This document shows, piece after piece, positions 45,308 through 54,416 of a DNA stretch of 64,000 nucleotides. A model generated the notes under the pieces. That model did no database searches. It was not told the origin of the DNA and saw nothing but the letters and a program-made list of their open reading frames with translations. How positions within the stretch are numbered: position 1 is the stretch's first letter; every line of letters starts with the position of its first letter. Both the position numbers and the translations under genes were made by a program. Origin of the DNA: Sandaracinomonas limnophila (GTDB lineage Bacteria; Bacteroidota; Bacteroidia; Cytophagales; Spirosomataceae); contig NZ_SACY01000001.1 of assembly GCF_004005965.1 (NCBI RefSeq), forward strand, positions 496,001-560,000. The letters run 5' to 3'.

Positions 45308-45672
45308 GGGGTCGACCGGTTTTGACAGCTTAAACGGTTGATGGTAAGCACGTCGGGAGTTGTAGGTATTTCCTGTTAAAAAAACCTTCGAACAATAGCT
45401 GGCAATACTTCGTATGCCATGGCTGCTTAATCAGGAAGATTAACCAATAGCCATCGTTCAGCCTCTTTCAAACTCTGCCGAGGAGGGCATCTGAGCGTCG
45501 ACATGCAGAGTCGATAGGTGTGATTTCTTTAAACACTTGTTAGTATCCAAAGAATAAGTTAACAATGTGGCTGGCTGCTGGCCTGCTGTTAATCGAAAAT
45601 TAAAAGCAACTAAACGTGTAGAAAGCTATGGATTGTTAGGTTTGGACGAGGGTTCGAATCCCTCCGACTCCA
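45308..45672 (+). ncRNA. ssrA: transfer-messenger RNA (tmRNA)
   Basis: A 365-base one-piece tmRNA that rescues stalled ribosomes. The 5' end GGGGTCG (45308-45314) pairs with CGACTCC (45665-45671) as a 7-bp acceptor stem with one G-U pair. The T arm GGTTCGAATCC lies near 45652. The tag frame at 45401-45430 reads G-N-T-S-Y-A-M-A-A-stop, with the preceding GCT (45398-45400) as a possible resume Ala codon. YAMAA-type tags are known from Cytophaga. The 3' CCA is not encoded (ACA follows), so it must be added. smpB is not in the window. Confidence 0.95.
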
Positions 45673-45681
45673 CAAGATTAA

Positions 45682-45709
45682 GTGAAGAGTGAAAAGTGAA
45701 GAGTGAAAA
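45682..45709. repeat. heptamer array (GTGAAGA/GTGAAAA, 4 units) after ssrA
   Basis: GTGAAGA, GTGAAAA, GTGAAGA, GTGAAAA, nine bases after the tmRNA end. It supplies a false in-frame GTG at 45696 for the next gene. Confidence 0.85.
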
Positions 45710-45725
45710 ATTTAATTTTAATTTA

Positions 45726-46520
45726 ATGAATAACTACTTCAGTGGGAATTTTCTATACGGGGATGATTTTAATGAAAATCAAATCTCCGTATGGTATGAA
45801 GAAGAATTAGAATACGCAAAACTTTATCCTAATGAAGGTTTATCTGAAGAATACCCCTACCATCAATTAAACATTCTAAATGGTTTTAACTATTTACCAT
45901 CAAATCAAACTTTTGACACGGTTGTAAGTTTTGGAGGTGGATTTTGTGAAGAATTATCCCCAATAAAAAATAAGTTAAAAAAAATATATGTAATTGAACC
46001 TTCTGATAATTTAACTCAACTTGAAAATTTTGGAATTCCACTCAATTACATTAAACCAAGTATTAAAGGTAATATTCCTTTGGAATCAAATTCAGTAGAT
46101 CTAATTACCTGCTTTGGGGTTTTACATCACATTCCAAATGTTAGCTATGTAATGGCTGAATTATATAGAATTTTAAAGCCCGGCGGTTATATTTTAATAC
46201 GAGAACCAATCAAATCAATGGGAGATTGGACAAAATTCAGACCAGGCCTAACTAAAAATGAAAGAGGTATTCCTAAAAAAATATTTGATAAAATTATTAT
46301 AGAATCTGGATTTGGGATAATAAAATCTTCGTATTGTTTTACCAAACCATTAGATTTATTTTGGGTAAAAATATTTAAAAATCACCCTTATAATGATAAA
46401 AGATATATTTACCTAGACAGGTTTTTAGGTAAAATTTTATCATTAAATTATAGATATCATTCAAAAAACACCCTTAATAAAATAGGACCTGCTTGCAATT
46501 TTTATGTTTTAAAAAAATAA
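45726..46520 (+). CDS. class I SAM-dependent methyltransferase, substrate unknown
   Basis: I start at ATG 45726 (264 residues, MNNYFSGNFLYGDDF) because the upstream GTG lies in a heptamer repeat. The Methyltransf_11 pattern is visible: DTVVSFGGGFCEEL (SAM motif I), VIEP acidic turn, VDLITCFGVLHHIPN (post-II) and LYRILKPGGYILIREP. The C-terminal half is unrelated to known substrates in my view. It is visibly more AT-rich than its neighbours, stands alone beside the 3' end of tmRNA, and faces the DUF1501 gene, so it may have been acquired (inference). Confidence 0.8.
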   Translation: MNNYFSGNFLYGDDFNENQISVWYEEELEYAKLYPNEGLSEEYPYHQLNILNGFNYLPSNQTFDTVVSFGGGFCEELSPIKNKLKKIYVIEPSDNLTQLENFGIPLNYIKPSIKGNIPLESNSVDLITCFGVLHHIPNVSYVMAELYRILKPGGYILIREPIKSMGDWTKFRPGLTKNERGIPKKIFDKIIIESGFGIIKSSYCFTKPLDLFWVKIFKNHPYNDKRYIYLDRFLGKILSLNYRYHSKNTLNKIGPACNFYVLKK

Positions 46521-46522
46521 TT

Positions 46523-47938
46523 TCAAAATAGCTCCATCACTGCTTTTCCTTTCCCATCGGGAGTGGTATAAAATGGTCTTTTTTCAATTTCAACATTCGT
46601 ATCAGGTTTGATACCCAAAGTATGATAAATGGTTTGATGTATTTCCGCTATCCGAACAGGATTTTCAATGGTTTTACACGGCCGTTCATCAGCGGTTTTT
46701 CCATATACATTTCCTCGTTTAATTCCACCACCAAACATTAACATCGAACAGCCGTCTGTAAAATGTCGATGCATGCCGTAGAATTTCATTTCACTGATTT
46801 TATCTGGCTGCGCCACTTGTTCTTTTACGGTAGCCCCTGGTCGACCTTCCATCATCATATCTCGACTAAATTCGCTGGCTAAAATCACTAGGGTTCTATC
46901 CAAATGGCCAGTTTTGTCTAAATCTTTAATCAATTGCGCCACCGGACCGTCAATCATCGCTTTCATTTTTTCCAATCGGGTATGTCCGTTCTCATGCGTA
47001 TCCCAGCCCACAAAAGGTTCATATTCGGTGGTAACAGAGATAAATCTTGCTCCTTGTTCAGTTAAGCGACGGGCCAATAAACATCCCAGGCCAAATCGAC
47101 CAGTATTATAAATATCATACGATTCTTTTGGCTCATCTTTTAAATTGAATGCCTTTGCCTCAGGCGAATTCAATAACATATAGGCCTGTTCCATCGAACG
47201 CTGTAAGGATTCTTTCTGGTAATCACTGCCGACTTCACCCCAAGCACTTTTGTTAATTAAATTTTTATACAATTGATTTCGACCTTCAAATCGTTTCAAA
47301 TCCATACCAATAGGAGGACGAACGCTATCTAAACCTTGACTTGGGTCCGGAATAAAAAAAGGTCCAAATTCATTTCCTAAAAATCCCGCCGTATGGAAGG
47401 CCTTCAGTTCTTCAGATTCCCCAACGGTAAAACGTTGTCCAATATCTATAAAAGATGGAATTACAGGGTTATTAGGACCTTTCAATTTGGCAATCCATGC
47501 CCCAATGTGTGGTGCTGCTACCGTTTGTGGTGGCTCGTAACAGGTATGCCAATTGTATTGGTGTCGAGAATGTAAGATAAATCCTAAATCGGCTGCCACA
47601 TAAGAACGAATCAAGGTTCCTTTATCCAATACCTTACCAATTTTCTCCAAACCTTCAGAAAAATGAATACCATCTAATGCTGTAGGAACAGATTTAAAGG
47701 TACTCAATACCCGATTCGCGTCCATATCCTTTTCATAAGGAGTAAATTGCTTTGGGTCAAAGGTTTCTGTATGTGCCATCCCTCCTGCCATCCAAAGCAA
47801 AATAACGGTGTCGGCAGAGGCTACCATCTGTTCCGCTTTATTCCCAAAATTTAAGATGGGGGCACCTGCACCCATTGCGGCTAAACTAGCAAGGCTAGCT
47901 TTAGTTAAAAAATCTCTTCGATTAAAAGGCTGGATCAT
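46523..47938 (-). CDS. DUF1501 domain-containing protein with Tat-type signal
   Basis: A 471-residue protein with a twin-arginine signal (FNRRDFLTKASLASLAAMG, residues 5-23), so it is exported folded. It belongs to DUF1501, related to sulfatase/alkaline phosphatase folds (LLWMAGGMAHTETFDPK, SVTTEYEPFVGWDTHENGH, LVILASEFSRD). Function is not established. It is almost always paired with a cytochrome/DUF1549/DUF1553 protein, as here (gap 3 bases), mainly in Planctomycetes and some Bacteroidota, and the pair is linked to carbohydrate breakdown. Confidence 0.87.
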   Translation of the reverse strand: MIQPFNRRDFLTKASLASLAAMGAGAPILNFGNKAEQMVASADTVILLWMAGGMAHTETFDPKQFTPYEKDMDANRVLSTFKSVPTALDGIHFSEGLEKIGKVLDKGTLIRSYVAADLGFILHSRHQYNWHTCYEPPQTVAAPHIGAWIAKLKGPNNPVIPSFIDIGQRFTVGESEELKAFHTAGFLGNEFGPFFIPDPSQGLDSVRPPIGMDLKRFEGRNQLYKNLINKSAWGEVGSDYQKESLQRSMEQAYMLLNSPEAKAFNLKDEPKESYDIYNTGRFGLGCLLARRLTEQGARFISVTTEYEPFVGWDTHENGHTRLEKMKAMIDGPVAQLIKDLDKTGHLDRTLVILASEFSRDMMMEGRPGATVKEQVAQPDKISEMKFYGMHRHFTDGCSMLMFGGGIKRGNVYGKTADERPCKTIENPVRIAEIHQTIYHTLGIKPDTNVEIEKRPFYTTPDGKGKAVMELF

Positions 47939-47941
47939 CTT

Positions 47942-50653
47942 CTAAGGAATAAATTGAAATTCTGGTAACAAAAACATTGCCCAAGCTAAATCTTGCACAG
48001 ATGCAACTTGTGGCTTTTTTCCAAGGTATTTGATAGCAACTGCAAGTTCTTTTACAGTAGGTTTTCTACCTAGAGATTGTTGATACAAGGTTTGAACTAA
48101 CTGTTCGCTCAAAGGATATCGCTGTACCCAATGAGAGGCTCCATCCAATAGAGCTTGATTAAATTTTACCCCATTCGTCAATTCCAAGGCTTGTAATAAA
48201 TTACCTTGCACATTTCGATTGGTTGTAACATTTTCGCGTGTTGGTCGACCCAATGCCGTTAAAAATGCATCATTTTTAACAAGAGAAGCCCTTGCAAAGG
48301 GAATTTCTTTAAATATTTCTTTGGGCAAAGATTTTTTGGCTATCATCGAATCTGTGTACAAAGGATGAAAAACCTGACTAAATCCATCGGCAAATTGTTC
48401 AGCACTCAGGCGCCTTCTCAATGGTCCTTTAAAAACAAAATTAGAAGCAGTGACAAACTCTTGGGATTTCACCCCTATCGCTTTCATTTGATAAGTTTTT
48501 GAACTTAAAATAAAACGAATTAAGCGTTTGATATCAGTACCATTGTTGGCGAAATCATAAGCCAACCAATCCAATAAATCTTGCGACCATGGCGCATTGT
48601 CCATCGCATCAACAGGCTCCACAATACCTCTTCCCATCAATTGTGCCCAAATACGATTGACAAATGTTCGGTACAAACGACCATTCTTTTTTTGTACAAA
48701 TATTTCCGAAAGTTGTTTCAATCGTTCCTCTTTTGAAACAGAGGCATTTATTTTTCCTAAAGCCGGATATAAAACACCATAAGAAGCCATTTTACCAGTT
48801 GGCAAATCGCATTTATGAATCTCCAAAGCTTTGGTAGAAAAAACATTAGCAAATGCATAGGACTCTTCAAGTTTCCAATCACTTATAAAAGAATCATGAC
48901 AAGAAGCGCACTTTAAATTCAGTCCCATAAACACCTGCGCCACATTCTGAGCTGCCTGCATGGGTGCACTTTGACTTGAATTTACCGTTCCCCTCCAAAT
49001 AATTCCTTTGATAAATCCTTCTGATTCCTTTTGGGGATTAATTAATTCCCTTACCAAAACATCAAATGATTTATTATTTTTTAGAGAAGCATATAGCCAA
49101 TGTCCAATTTGAGATCTTCCTCCATCAATATAACCAGGACCCGCATAATCGTTTCGTAACAAATCGTTCCAAAAACTCAACCAATGTTGGGCATAAGCTG
49201 TATTTTGATTCAATAATTGATCCACCAATTGTTCTCTTTTATGAGGATTAATGTTGGCTAAAAAACGATTTACTTCTTCGGGACTTGGTAACAGCCCTAT
49301 CACATCTAAATAAACTCTTCGAATGAATTGTGCATCTGAAATGGATTGTTTAAAAGTATTATTAGATGATTTCAAATAGGTAAAAACAAAACGATCAATC
49401 GGATGATTAATACCCTTTACGATAGGCAAAATTGGATTCCTTGGAGCTAATTCTGCTACCCTATATAAACTTTTCTCGGGTCCAGATGGCCAGGTTGCAC
49501 CTGTTTTTATCCAATATTCAAGTAATTCAATATCTTCTTGGGGAACTCGTTTCCCTTTGGTTGGCATGGCATCATCATGACCATCCGGTAGTTTAATCCG
49601 ACGGATCAAATCACTTTTTTCTGGATATCCTGCAATTAAAACTGGTCCGTCCTCGCCACCTTTGAAGATGAACTCCTTTTTATCCAATCGCAGTCCCCCT
49701 TTGGTTTTTGTAGCATTATGACAGGAATAGCAAGAATGCGCCAAAATGCTTCGAACTTTGATATTTAATTCAACAATTTGTTCTTCAGAAAGGGATGAAT
49801 TGACAACTGGCTGTACCGGAGATTCCATCCATTCATCTAAAATAGCTTTCGATTGAACATTCTTTTGAGAAACTTTGTTTTGAATTTTACTATTCGTTGC
49901 AGTTTCTGCATTAATCCAATCCTCTAACAATTTTATTTCAGCTGCCGTAGGCCTTTTGCCTTTTGTAGGCATGGCATCATCGTCGTCCTTTGGTAATTTT
50001 ATTCGACGAATCATTTCACTTTTTGAGGCATTACCAAGAACAATTGCTGGACCATTTTTCCCTCCTTTTAATGCAAATTCAAGATTATCTAAGCGTAATC
50101 GACCCTTTGACTTTTTAGGTCCATGGCAATCGAAACAATACGATTGAAGTATTTTATGTGATTGATTTCTAAGCAACTCTAAGGAATCGTTAAAATTATT
50201 AAAATCTTTGGAATCCTTTAAATCAGGTAAATCAGTGGTTATGGATTCTTCAGGCATTCGAACATATTCTCCACCAAAATAGCCAGCTAATGAAACGCTA
50301 ATTATCGATAAAGCCAAAAATATTCGATAGGATTTAATCTCGTTATAAAAATGGGCAATAAGTGCAAAAAATATCCAAACACCAGAAGAAATTCCTGACC
50401 ACAAGTGCTTTTGAATTAAAACTCCTTCATCACCTTCCTCCCAATATAATTGTAGTCCTAATGCAATTGAAATAAGTGATGAGCCAACTGCCACATACAA
50501 AATAATGCGGGCTGTTAATTGAAACTCATCTTTTCCTTTTTTGAAAGATAAAATTTCCAATAATCCCAAGACAAAAGGCAAACTAATAGGAAAATGCACT
50601 ACTAATGGATGTAGTTCACCAATTTTTGTCCAGAATGAATTTAATTGCTCCAT
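47942..50653 (-). CDS. membrane PSC1-cytochrome / DUF1549 / DUF1553 protein
   Basis: A 903-residue multidomain protein. Residues 1-130 carry four hydrophobic segments (DUF2231-like HPLVVHFPISLPF). Two planctomycete-type c-cytochrome domains follow, with haem sites CFDCH (173-177) and CYSCH (308-312), each followed by GRLRLD/GGLRLD and the conserved DDAMPTKGKR block. DUF1549 has a third CxxCH (CASCH) and DUF1553 occupies the C-terminus. It likely transfers electrons in an oxidative step on a sugar or alcohol with its DUF1501 partner (inference). First gene of that pair, divergent from the sulfatase. Confidence 0.88.
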   Translation of the reverse strand: MEQLNSFWTKIGELHPLVVHFPISLPFVLGLLEILSFKKGKDEFQLTARIILYVAVGSSLISIALGLQLYWEEGDEGVLIQKHLWSGISSGVWIFFALIAHFYNEIKSYRIFLALSIISVSLAGYFGGEYVRMPEESITTDLPDLKDSKDFNNFNDSLELLRNQSHKILQSYCFDCHGPKKSKGRLRLDNLEFALKGGKNGPAIVLGNASKSEMIRRIKLPKDDDDAMPTKGKRPTAAEIKLLEDWINAETATNSKIQNKVSQKNVQSKAILDEWMESPVQPVVNSSLSEEQIVELNIKVRSILAHSCYSCHNATKTKGGLRLDKKEFIFKGGEDGPVLIAGYPEKSDLIRRIKLPDGHDDAMPTKGKRVPQEDIELLEYWIKTGATWPSGPEKSLYRVAELAPRNPILPIVKGINHPIDRFVFTYLKSSNNTFKQSISDAQFIRRVYLDVIGLLPSPEEVNRFLANINPHKREQLVDQLLNQNTAYAQHWLSFWNDLLRNDYAGPGYIDGGRSQIGHWLYASLKNNKSFDVLVRELINPQKESEGFIKGIIWRGTVNSSQSAPMQAAQNVAQVFMGLNLKCASCHDSFISDWKLEESYAFANVFSTKALEIHKCDLPTGKMASYGVLYPALGKINASVSKEERLKQLSEIFVQKKNGRLYRTFVNRIWAQLMGRGIVEPVDAMDNAPWSQDLLDWLAYDFANNGTDIKRLIRFILSSKTYQMKAIGVKSQEFVTASNFVFKGPLRRRLSAEQFADGFSQVFHPLYTDSMIAKKSLPKEIFKEIPFARASLVKNDAFLTALGRPTRENVTTNRNVQGNLLQALELTNGVKFNQALLDGASHWVQRYPLSEQLVQTLYQQSLGRKPTVKELAVAIKYLGKKPQVASVQDLAWAMFLLPEFQFIP

Positions 50654-50728
50654 TATACAAACAACAATTTGTCCTATTTTTTCTAATTATAATAATAACA
50701 AATTTTACACAATTGTTTATCTTTAGTT

Positions 50729-52183
50729 ATGAAAAAAATAATAAATACATTCTTTCAATTAGCTCTATTTTGTATTGCAATACAAATTAATGGTCAAACA
50801 TTACCTGATAAGAAACCGAATGTAATCATAATTAATATGGATGATATGGGTTATGGAGACACCGAACCCTATGGAGGTACAGGATACAAAACACCCAATT
50901 TTAATCGTTTGGCAAAAGAAGGGACAAGGTTCACCCATTTTTATGCCGCACAAGCAGTATGTTCACCCTCTCGGGCTGCCTTATTAACAGGATGTTATCC
51001 GAATCGAATCGGAATGAGTGGTGGAGCTTTGATGCCTTGGGCCAAAAAGGCATTAAATCCAAAAGAAGAAACAATTGCCAAACTTTTAAAAAACAATGGA
51101 TATTCTACTGCGATGTTTGGAAAATGGCACTTAGGTAGCAAACCAGGATATTTACCGCTTTCTTATGGTTTTGACCAATTTTACGGAATTCCTTATTCAC
51201 ACGATATGTGGCCTGTTGATTATGAGGGCAAACCAATTACAGATACCACAAATTGGAAATCCAAATATCCCATTTTACCTATTTATCAGGACAATACCAT
51301 TGTAAAAACGATTACTAATTTAGAAGAACAAGGATTATTGACTACTACCCTTACCCAAAAAGCAAAGGAATTTATCTTAAATAATAAAAAGAATCCTTTT
51401 TTCTTGTATTTGGCACACCCCATGCCACATGTTCCTTTAGCCGTTTCACCTGCATTTAAAGGAAAATCAGGTGTGGGGTTATTTGGAGATGTTATTTCAG
51501 AAATCGATTGGTCAATTGGACAAATTGTAGACTTATTAGACAAAACGAAATTATCTAATAATACATTACTTATTGTAACAAGTGATAATGGTCCTTGGTT
51601 AACCTTTGGTAATCATGCTGGCTCTTCAGGGGGACTCAGAGAAGGGAAAGGTACTGCATGGGACGGTGGGACTAGGATACCATTTTTTGTCCGGTGGCCG
51701 GGTAAGGTAAAGCTAGGAGAAATAAATAACGAATTATTGACTCAAATGGATATTTTACCAACTATTGTTGCCGCAACTAATTCAAAACTTCCCAAGGAAA
51801 AAATTGATGGTTTAAATTTTCTACCATTACTTTTAGGTAAAACTTCAAAATCACCTAGAGACCGTTTTTATGTTTATTACGATCAAAATAATTTAAAAGT
51901 TATTCGATATAAAAATTGGGAATTAGTACTTCCTCATACCTCCCAAGCCTATTCTGCAGGGGAACCAGGTAAAGATGGTAAACCAGGCCCTACACCCTAT
52001 ATAAAAGTACCCATGGCATTATATGATTTGATTCACGATCCTGGAACTGTTTATGATGTGCAAAAAAATTATCCTGAAATAGTAAAACTCATCTTAGGTT
52101 TTGCCGAACAAGCAAGAGAAGACCTCGGAGATGATTTGGTAAAAAGACCAGGAAAAAATATTAGAAAAGAAATTGAATATTAA
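50729..52183 (+). CDS. secreted sulfatase (formylglycine-dependent)
   Basis: A 484-residue family S1 sulfatase with signal peptide (about 1-22). The modification motif is CSPSRAALLTG, so Cys78 would become formylglycine by an anaerobic or aerobic maturase not present in the window. Metal and substrate motifs: IINMDDMGYGD, GKWHLGS, HPMPHVPLAVS and SDNGPW. It should remove sulfate esters from a carbohydrate such as ulvan, carrageenan or a glycan, consistent with the neighbouring hydrolases. Its exact subfamily cannot be set by eye. Confidence 0.92.
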   Translation: MKKIINTFFQLALFCIAIQINGQTLPDKKPNVIIINMDDMGYGDTEPYGGTGYKTPNFNRLAKEGTRFTHFYAAQAVCSPSRAALLTGCYPNRIGMSGGALMPWAKKALNPKEETIAKLLKNNGYSTAMFGKWHLGSKPGYLPLSYGFDQFYGIPYSHDMWPVDYEGKPITDTTNWKSKYPILPIYQDNTIVKTITNLEEQGLLTTTLTQKAKEFILNNKKNPFFLYLAHPMPHVPLAVSPAFKGKSGVGLFGDVISEIDWSIGQIVDLLDKTKLSNNTLLIVTSDNGPWLTFGNHAGSSGGLREGKGTAWDGGTRIPFFVRWPGKVKLGEINNELLTQMDILPTIVAATNSKLPKEKIDGLNFLPLLLGKTSKSPRDRFYVYYDQNNLKVIRYKNWELVLPHTSQAYSAGEPGKDGKPGPTPYIKVPMALYDLIHDPGTVYDVQKNYPEIVKLILGFAEQAREDLGDDLVKRPGKNIRKEIEY

Positions 52184-52204
52184 CCCATAACTCATAACTC
52201 ATAA
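52184..52204. repeat. heptamer array (CTCATAA-type, 3 units) between sulfatase and acylase genes
   Basis: CCCATAA, CTCATAA, CTCATAA start on the base after the sulfatase stop. The TGA stop of the convergent acylase (52199-52201) lies in the third unit. Confidence 0.8.
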
Positions 52205-54412
52205 CTCCTCCCCCGGCCAATATTCCTTCTCCTTCCCTTTCAAAACATCGTCCTTGTAAAATAGCACCTCCTTAAATTGTCCATCCACATACATTTGAGC
52301 TTGGTCTTTGAAATGTGGATTTAGGATATTGCCTGATTCGCCACCAGCCAAAAGCGATTTTGCCTTAATCTTTTTGCCAAATTCTACCGCACAAATAAAA
52401 CTATTGCCACCGTAGCCGTATCGCTTTTTTGTACCAAAGGTTTTACTGTTGAAAGATGGTAAACTGCCCCATTGGGAAGATGCAAATGGAGAAGCAAGAC
52501 TTTCCTGCAAATCATCAAATTTAAAATCCAATTTGTTTTCAATTCGTTGAAATCTATTCAAATCGCCCCAAGCAACTTTCCAAGTACCAAAATTTGTTTG
52601 CAAGGTTGACATTACTTCTTTCATCCAATTTAATTTTTGTTCACTAGAGATAGAAAGAAGCATACTTTGTAATTCTTTAGGTAAATCAACCGGGCTTGTT
52701 TTACTCTTTAGTAAATAACTCATTACTTTTTCGCCCCATAAAATGGCTATTGTGGTGGCAATGGATTCTTTTGAAGAATTTCTATCCCAATTTTTCAATA
52801 ATTTAGACGCATCAAATAAATCTGGACTAATTTCCTTTTTTTGATCAATAGTTTGTAGTAATGATGGAATCAAGACATCAAATGCAGCTAAATGTCTATC
52901 ATAGCCTATTGTACGTAATTCATCCAAATCAATTTTTTGAATCGAACTAAATAATCTAACCGCGTTTATCCCTCTGAAATTTTCTACATCAGGCGACATA
53001 TAAGTTGGAAATTTACTAGCATCTATCATCCCTATTCCAGCTGCAGTAAACGGAGTTGAATTACAGTTCTGTAACCATCCATTGCTAGGATTTTCAAAAT
53101 GTACTATTTCTTTTACCGAATGTAAACCTTGCCACTCTGTAGCTTTTGTTGTACCATCTACTATCCCAGACCAATCAAATTTTGGATTTCTTTTCGGCAT
53201 AAAATTACCGTGCCAATAGGCAATATTACCCTCCCTATCTGCATAAACTGTATTATTCGACACATTTGCGCGTAAATCTAAGGTTTTCTTAAACTCAGCA
53301 AAAGATCTTGATTTTGTTCTAAGCCAAGATTGCATTAGGGCTTTCAAAGACCTGTTATTCGACTTCATGGAAATCCAATGATCATTTTGCTTTGCCATAA
53401 TTGGTCCATGGTGTGTGGAATAAATGGTGAAATCCTGATGTTCTATGCCATTTGCACTCTTATAATAAATGCGAGTTTTTTTCTCCTTAACTGGTAATTG
53501 CTTGCCCTCATATAAATAGGAATTCAACCACGAGGGTTGAATCTTGCTCACTCTGCTCACTTGATTACTATTCAACCCCAAGGGTTGAATCTGTTCAGAA
53601 TACAAATCCGCTACATCAGCATTGCTTGAGGTATGCATCCATCCACAATTTGGATTGAATCCTTGATAAACAAAAAATTGTCCCCAGGTAACAGCTCCAT
53701 AGGCATTTAATCCTTCTTCACTTACCAAATGCACCTCCGGTCTGAAATAGAAAGTCACATGTGGATTAATATACAACATTGCATTTCCACTTTTACTTTT
53801 AGCAGGAGAAATAGCAAATCCGTTGGATCCAGATAGATTATTTTCTTCTAATTTCTGATTCATATAGGCTAAATCAGAGTTTTTACCTTCATAAAAGTTC
53901 TTTATATCAGAGGCCTTTAAATTACTGGTTTGAATAGCAGAAATACTTCCATCGGTGTAGGTCAAAGGAAACCATGGATGAAACTTAGCTAAAACTGCAG
54001 GTTTAACTTCAGGATGTTTATACAAATAATAATTTACGCCATCTGCAAATGCATTCAAAAGTTTTTTAAGCCAAATGGGAGATCGATGATAATCTTTTAC
54101 AGATTCCGTGGAATCGATGACCATTTTAACTAAAAGATCATCATAAATACCCTCCTTACCTTTAATTTCACTCGTTCTTCCCAACATGGTGATGTAATTC
54201 ATTTCCACCCGTTGAAAATCATCTTCACATTGGGCATACATTAAACCAAATACCACATCTGCATCTGATTTTCCATAAATATGGGGTACACCAAATTTAT
54301 CGCGAATGATTTTAACGTGTTTGGCTTGTGTTTTCCAATGATCAATTTCATTTTTAGTAAACCCAAAACTTTGGATTGTAATCAACAAGAAAAATAAAAG
54401 ATATTTTTTCAT
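52199..54412 (-). CDS. penicillin acylase-family Ntn hydrolase
   Basis: A 737-residue S45 amidohydrolase with a signal peptide (about 1-18). The self-cleavage/nucleophile motif is SGSNGFAISPAKS, so Ser196 should be the first residue of the beta subunit. KFGVPHIYGKSDADVVFGLMY and STHHGPIM are also typical. Relatives hydrolyse penicillins, acyl-homoserine lactones or other N-acyl amides; the true substrate is unknown. Residues 275-298 are an insertion encoded by two palindromes 48 bp apart (IQPLGLNS...IQPSWLNS). It is 4 bases downstream of DUF2264 on the same strand. Confidence 0.87.
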   Translation of the reverse strand: MKKYLLFFLLITIQSFGFTKNEIDHWKTQAKHVKIIRDKFGVPHIYGKSDADVVFGLMYAQCEDDFQRVEMNYITMLGRTSEIKGKEGIYDDLLVKMVIDSTESVKDYHRSPIWLKKLLNAFADGVNYYLYKHPEVKPAVLAKFHPWFPLTYTDGSISAIQTSNLKASDIKNFYEGKNSDLAYMNQKLEENNLSGSNGFAISPAKSKSGNAMLYINPHVTFYFRPEVHLVSEEGLNAYGAVTWGQFFVYQGFNPNCGWMHTSSNADVADLYSEQIQPLGLNSNQVSRVSKIQPSWLNSYLYEGKQLPVKEKKTRIYYKSANGIEHQDFTIYSTHHGPIMAKQNDHWISMKSNNRSLKALMQSWLRTKSRSFAEFKKTLDLRANVSNNTVYADREGNIAYWHGNFMPKRNPKFDWSGIVDGTTKATEWQGLHSVKEIVHFENPSNGWLQNCNSTPFTAAGIGMIDASKFPTYMSPDVENFRGINAVRLFSSIQKIDLDELRTIGYDRHLAAFDVLIPSLLQTIDQKKEISPDLFDASKLLKNWDRNSSKESIATTIAILWGEKVMSYLLKSKTSPVDLPKELQSMLLSISSEQKLNWMKEVMSTLQTNFGTWKVAWGDLNRFQRIENKLDFKFDDLQESLASPFASSQWGSLPSFNSKTFGTKKRYGYGGNSFICAVEFGKKIKAKSLLAGGESGNILNPHFKDQAQMYVDGQFKEVLFYKDDVLKGKEKEYWPGEEL
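53522..53590. repeat. pair of near-identical 22-bp palindromes inserted in frame in the acylase gene
   Basis: ATTCAACC-ACGA-GGGTTGAATC and ATTCAACC-CCAA-GGGTTGAATC start 48 bases apart (53522 and 53570). Each can form an 8-9 bp hairpin. The spacer holds a 9-bp direct repeat (GCTCACTct / GCTCACTtg). The reading frame is preserved. Confidence 0.85.
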
Positions 54413-54416
54413 AGAA

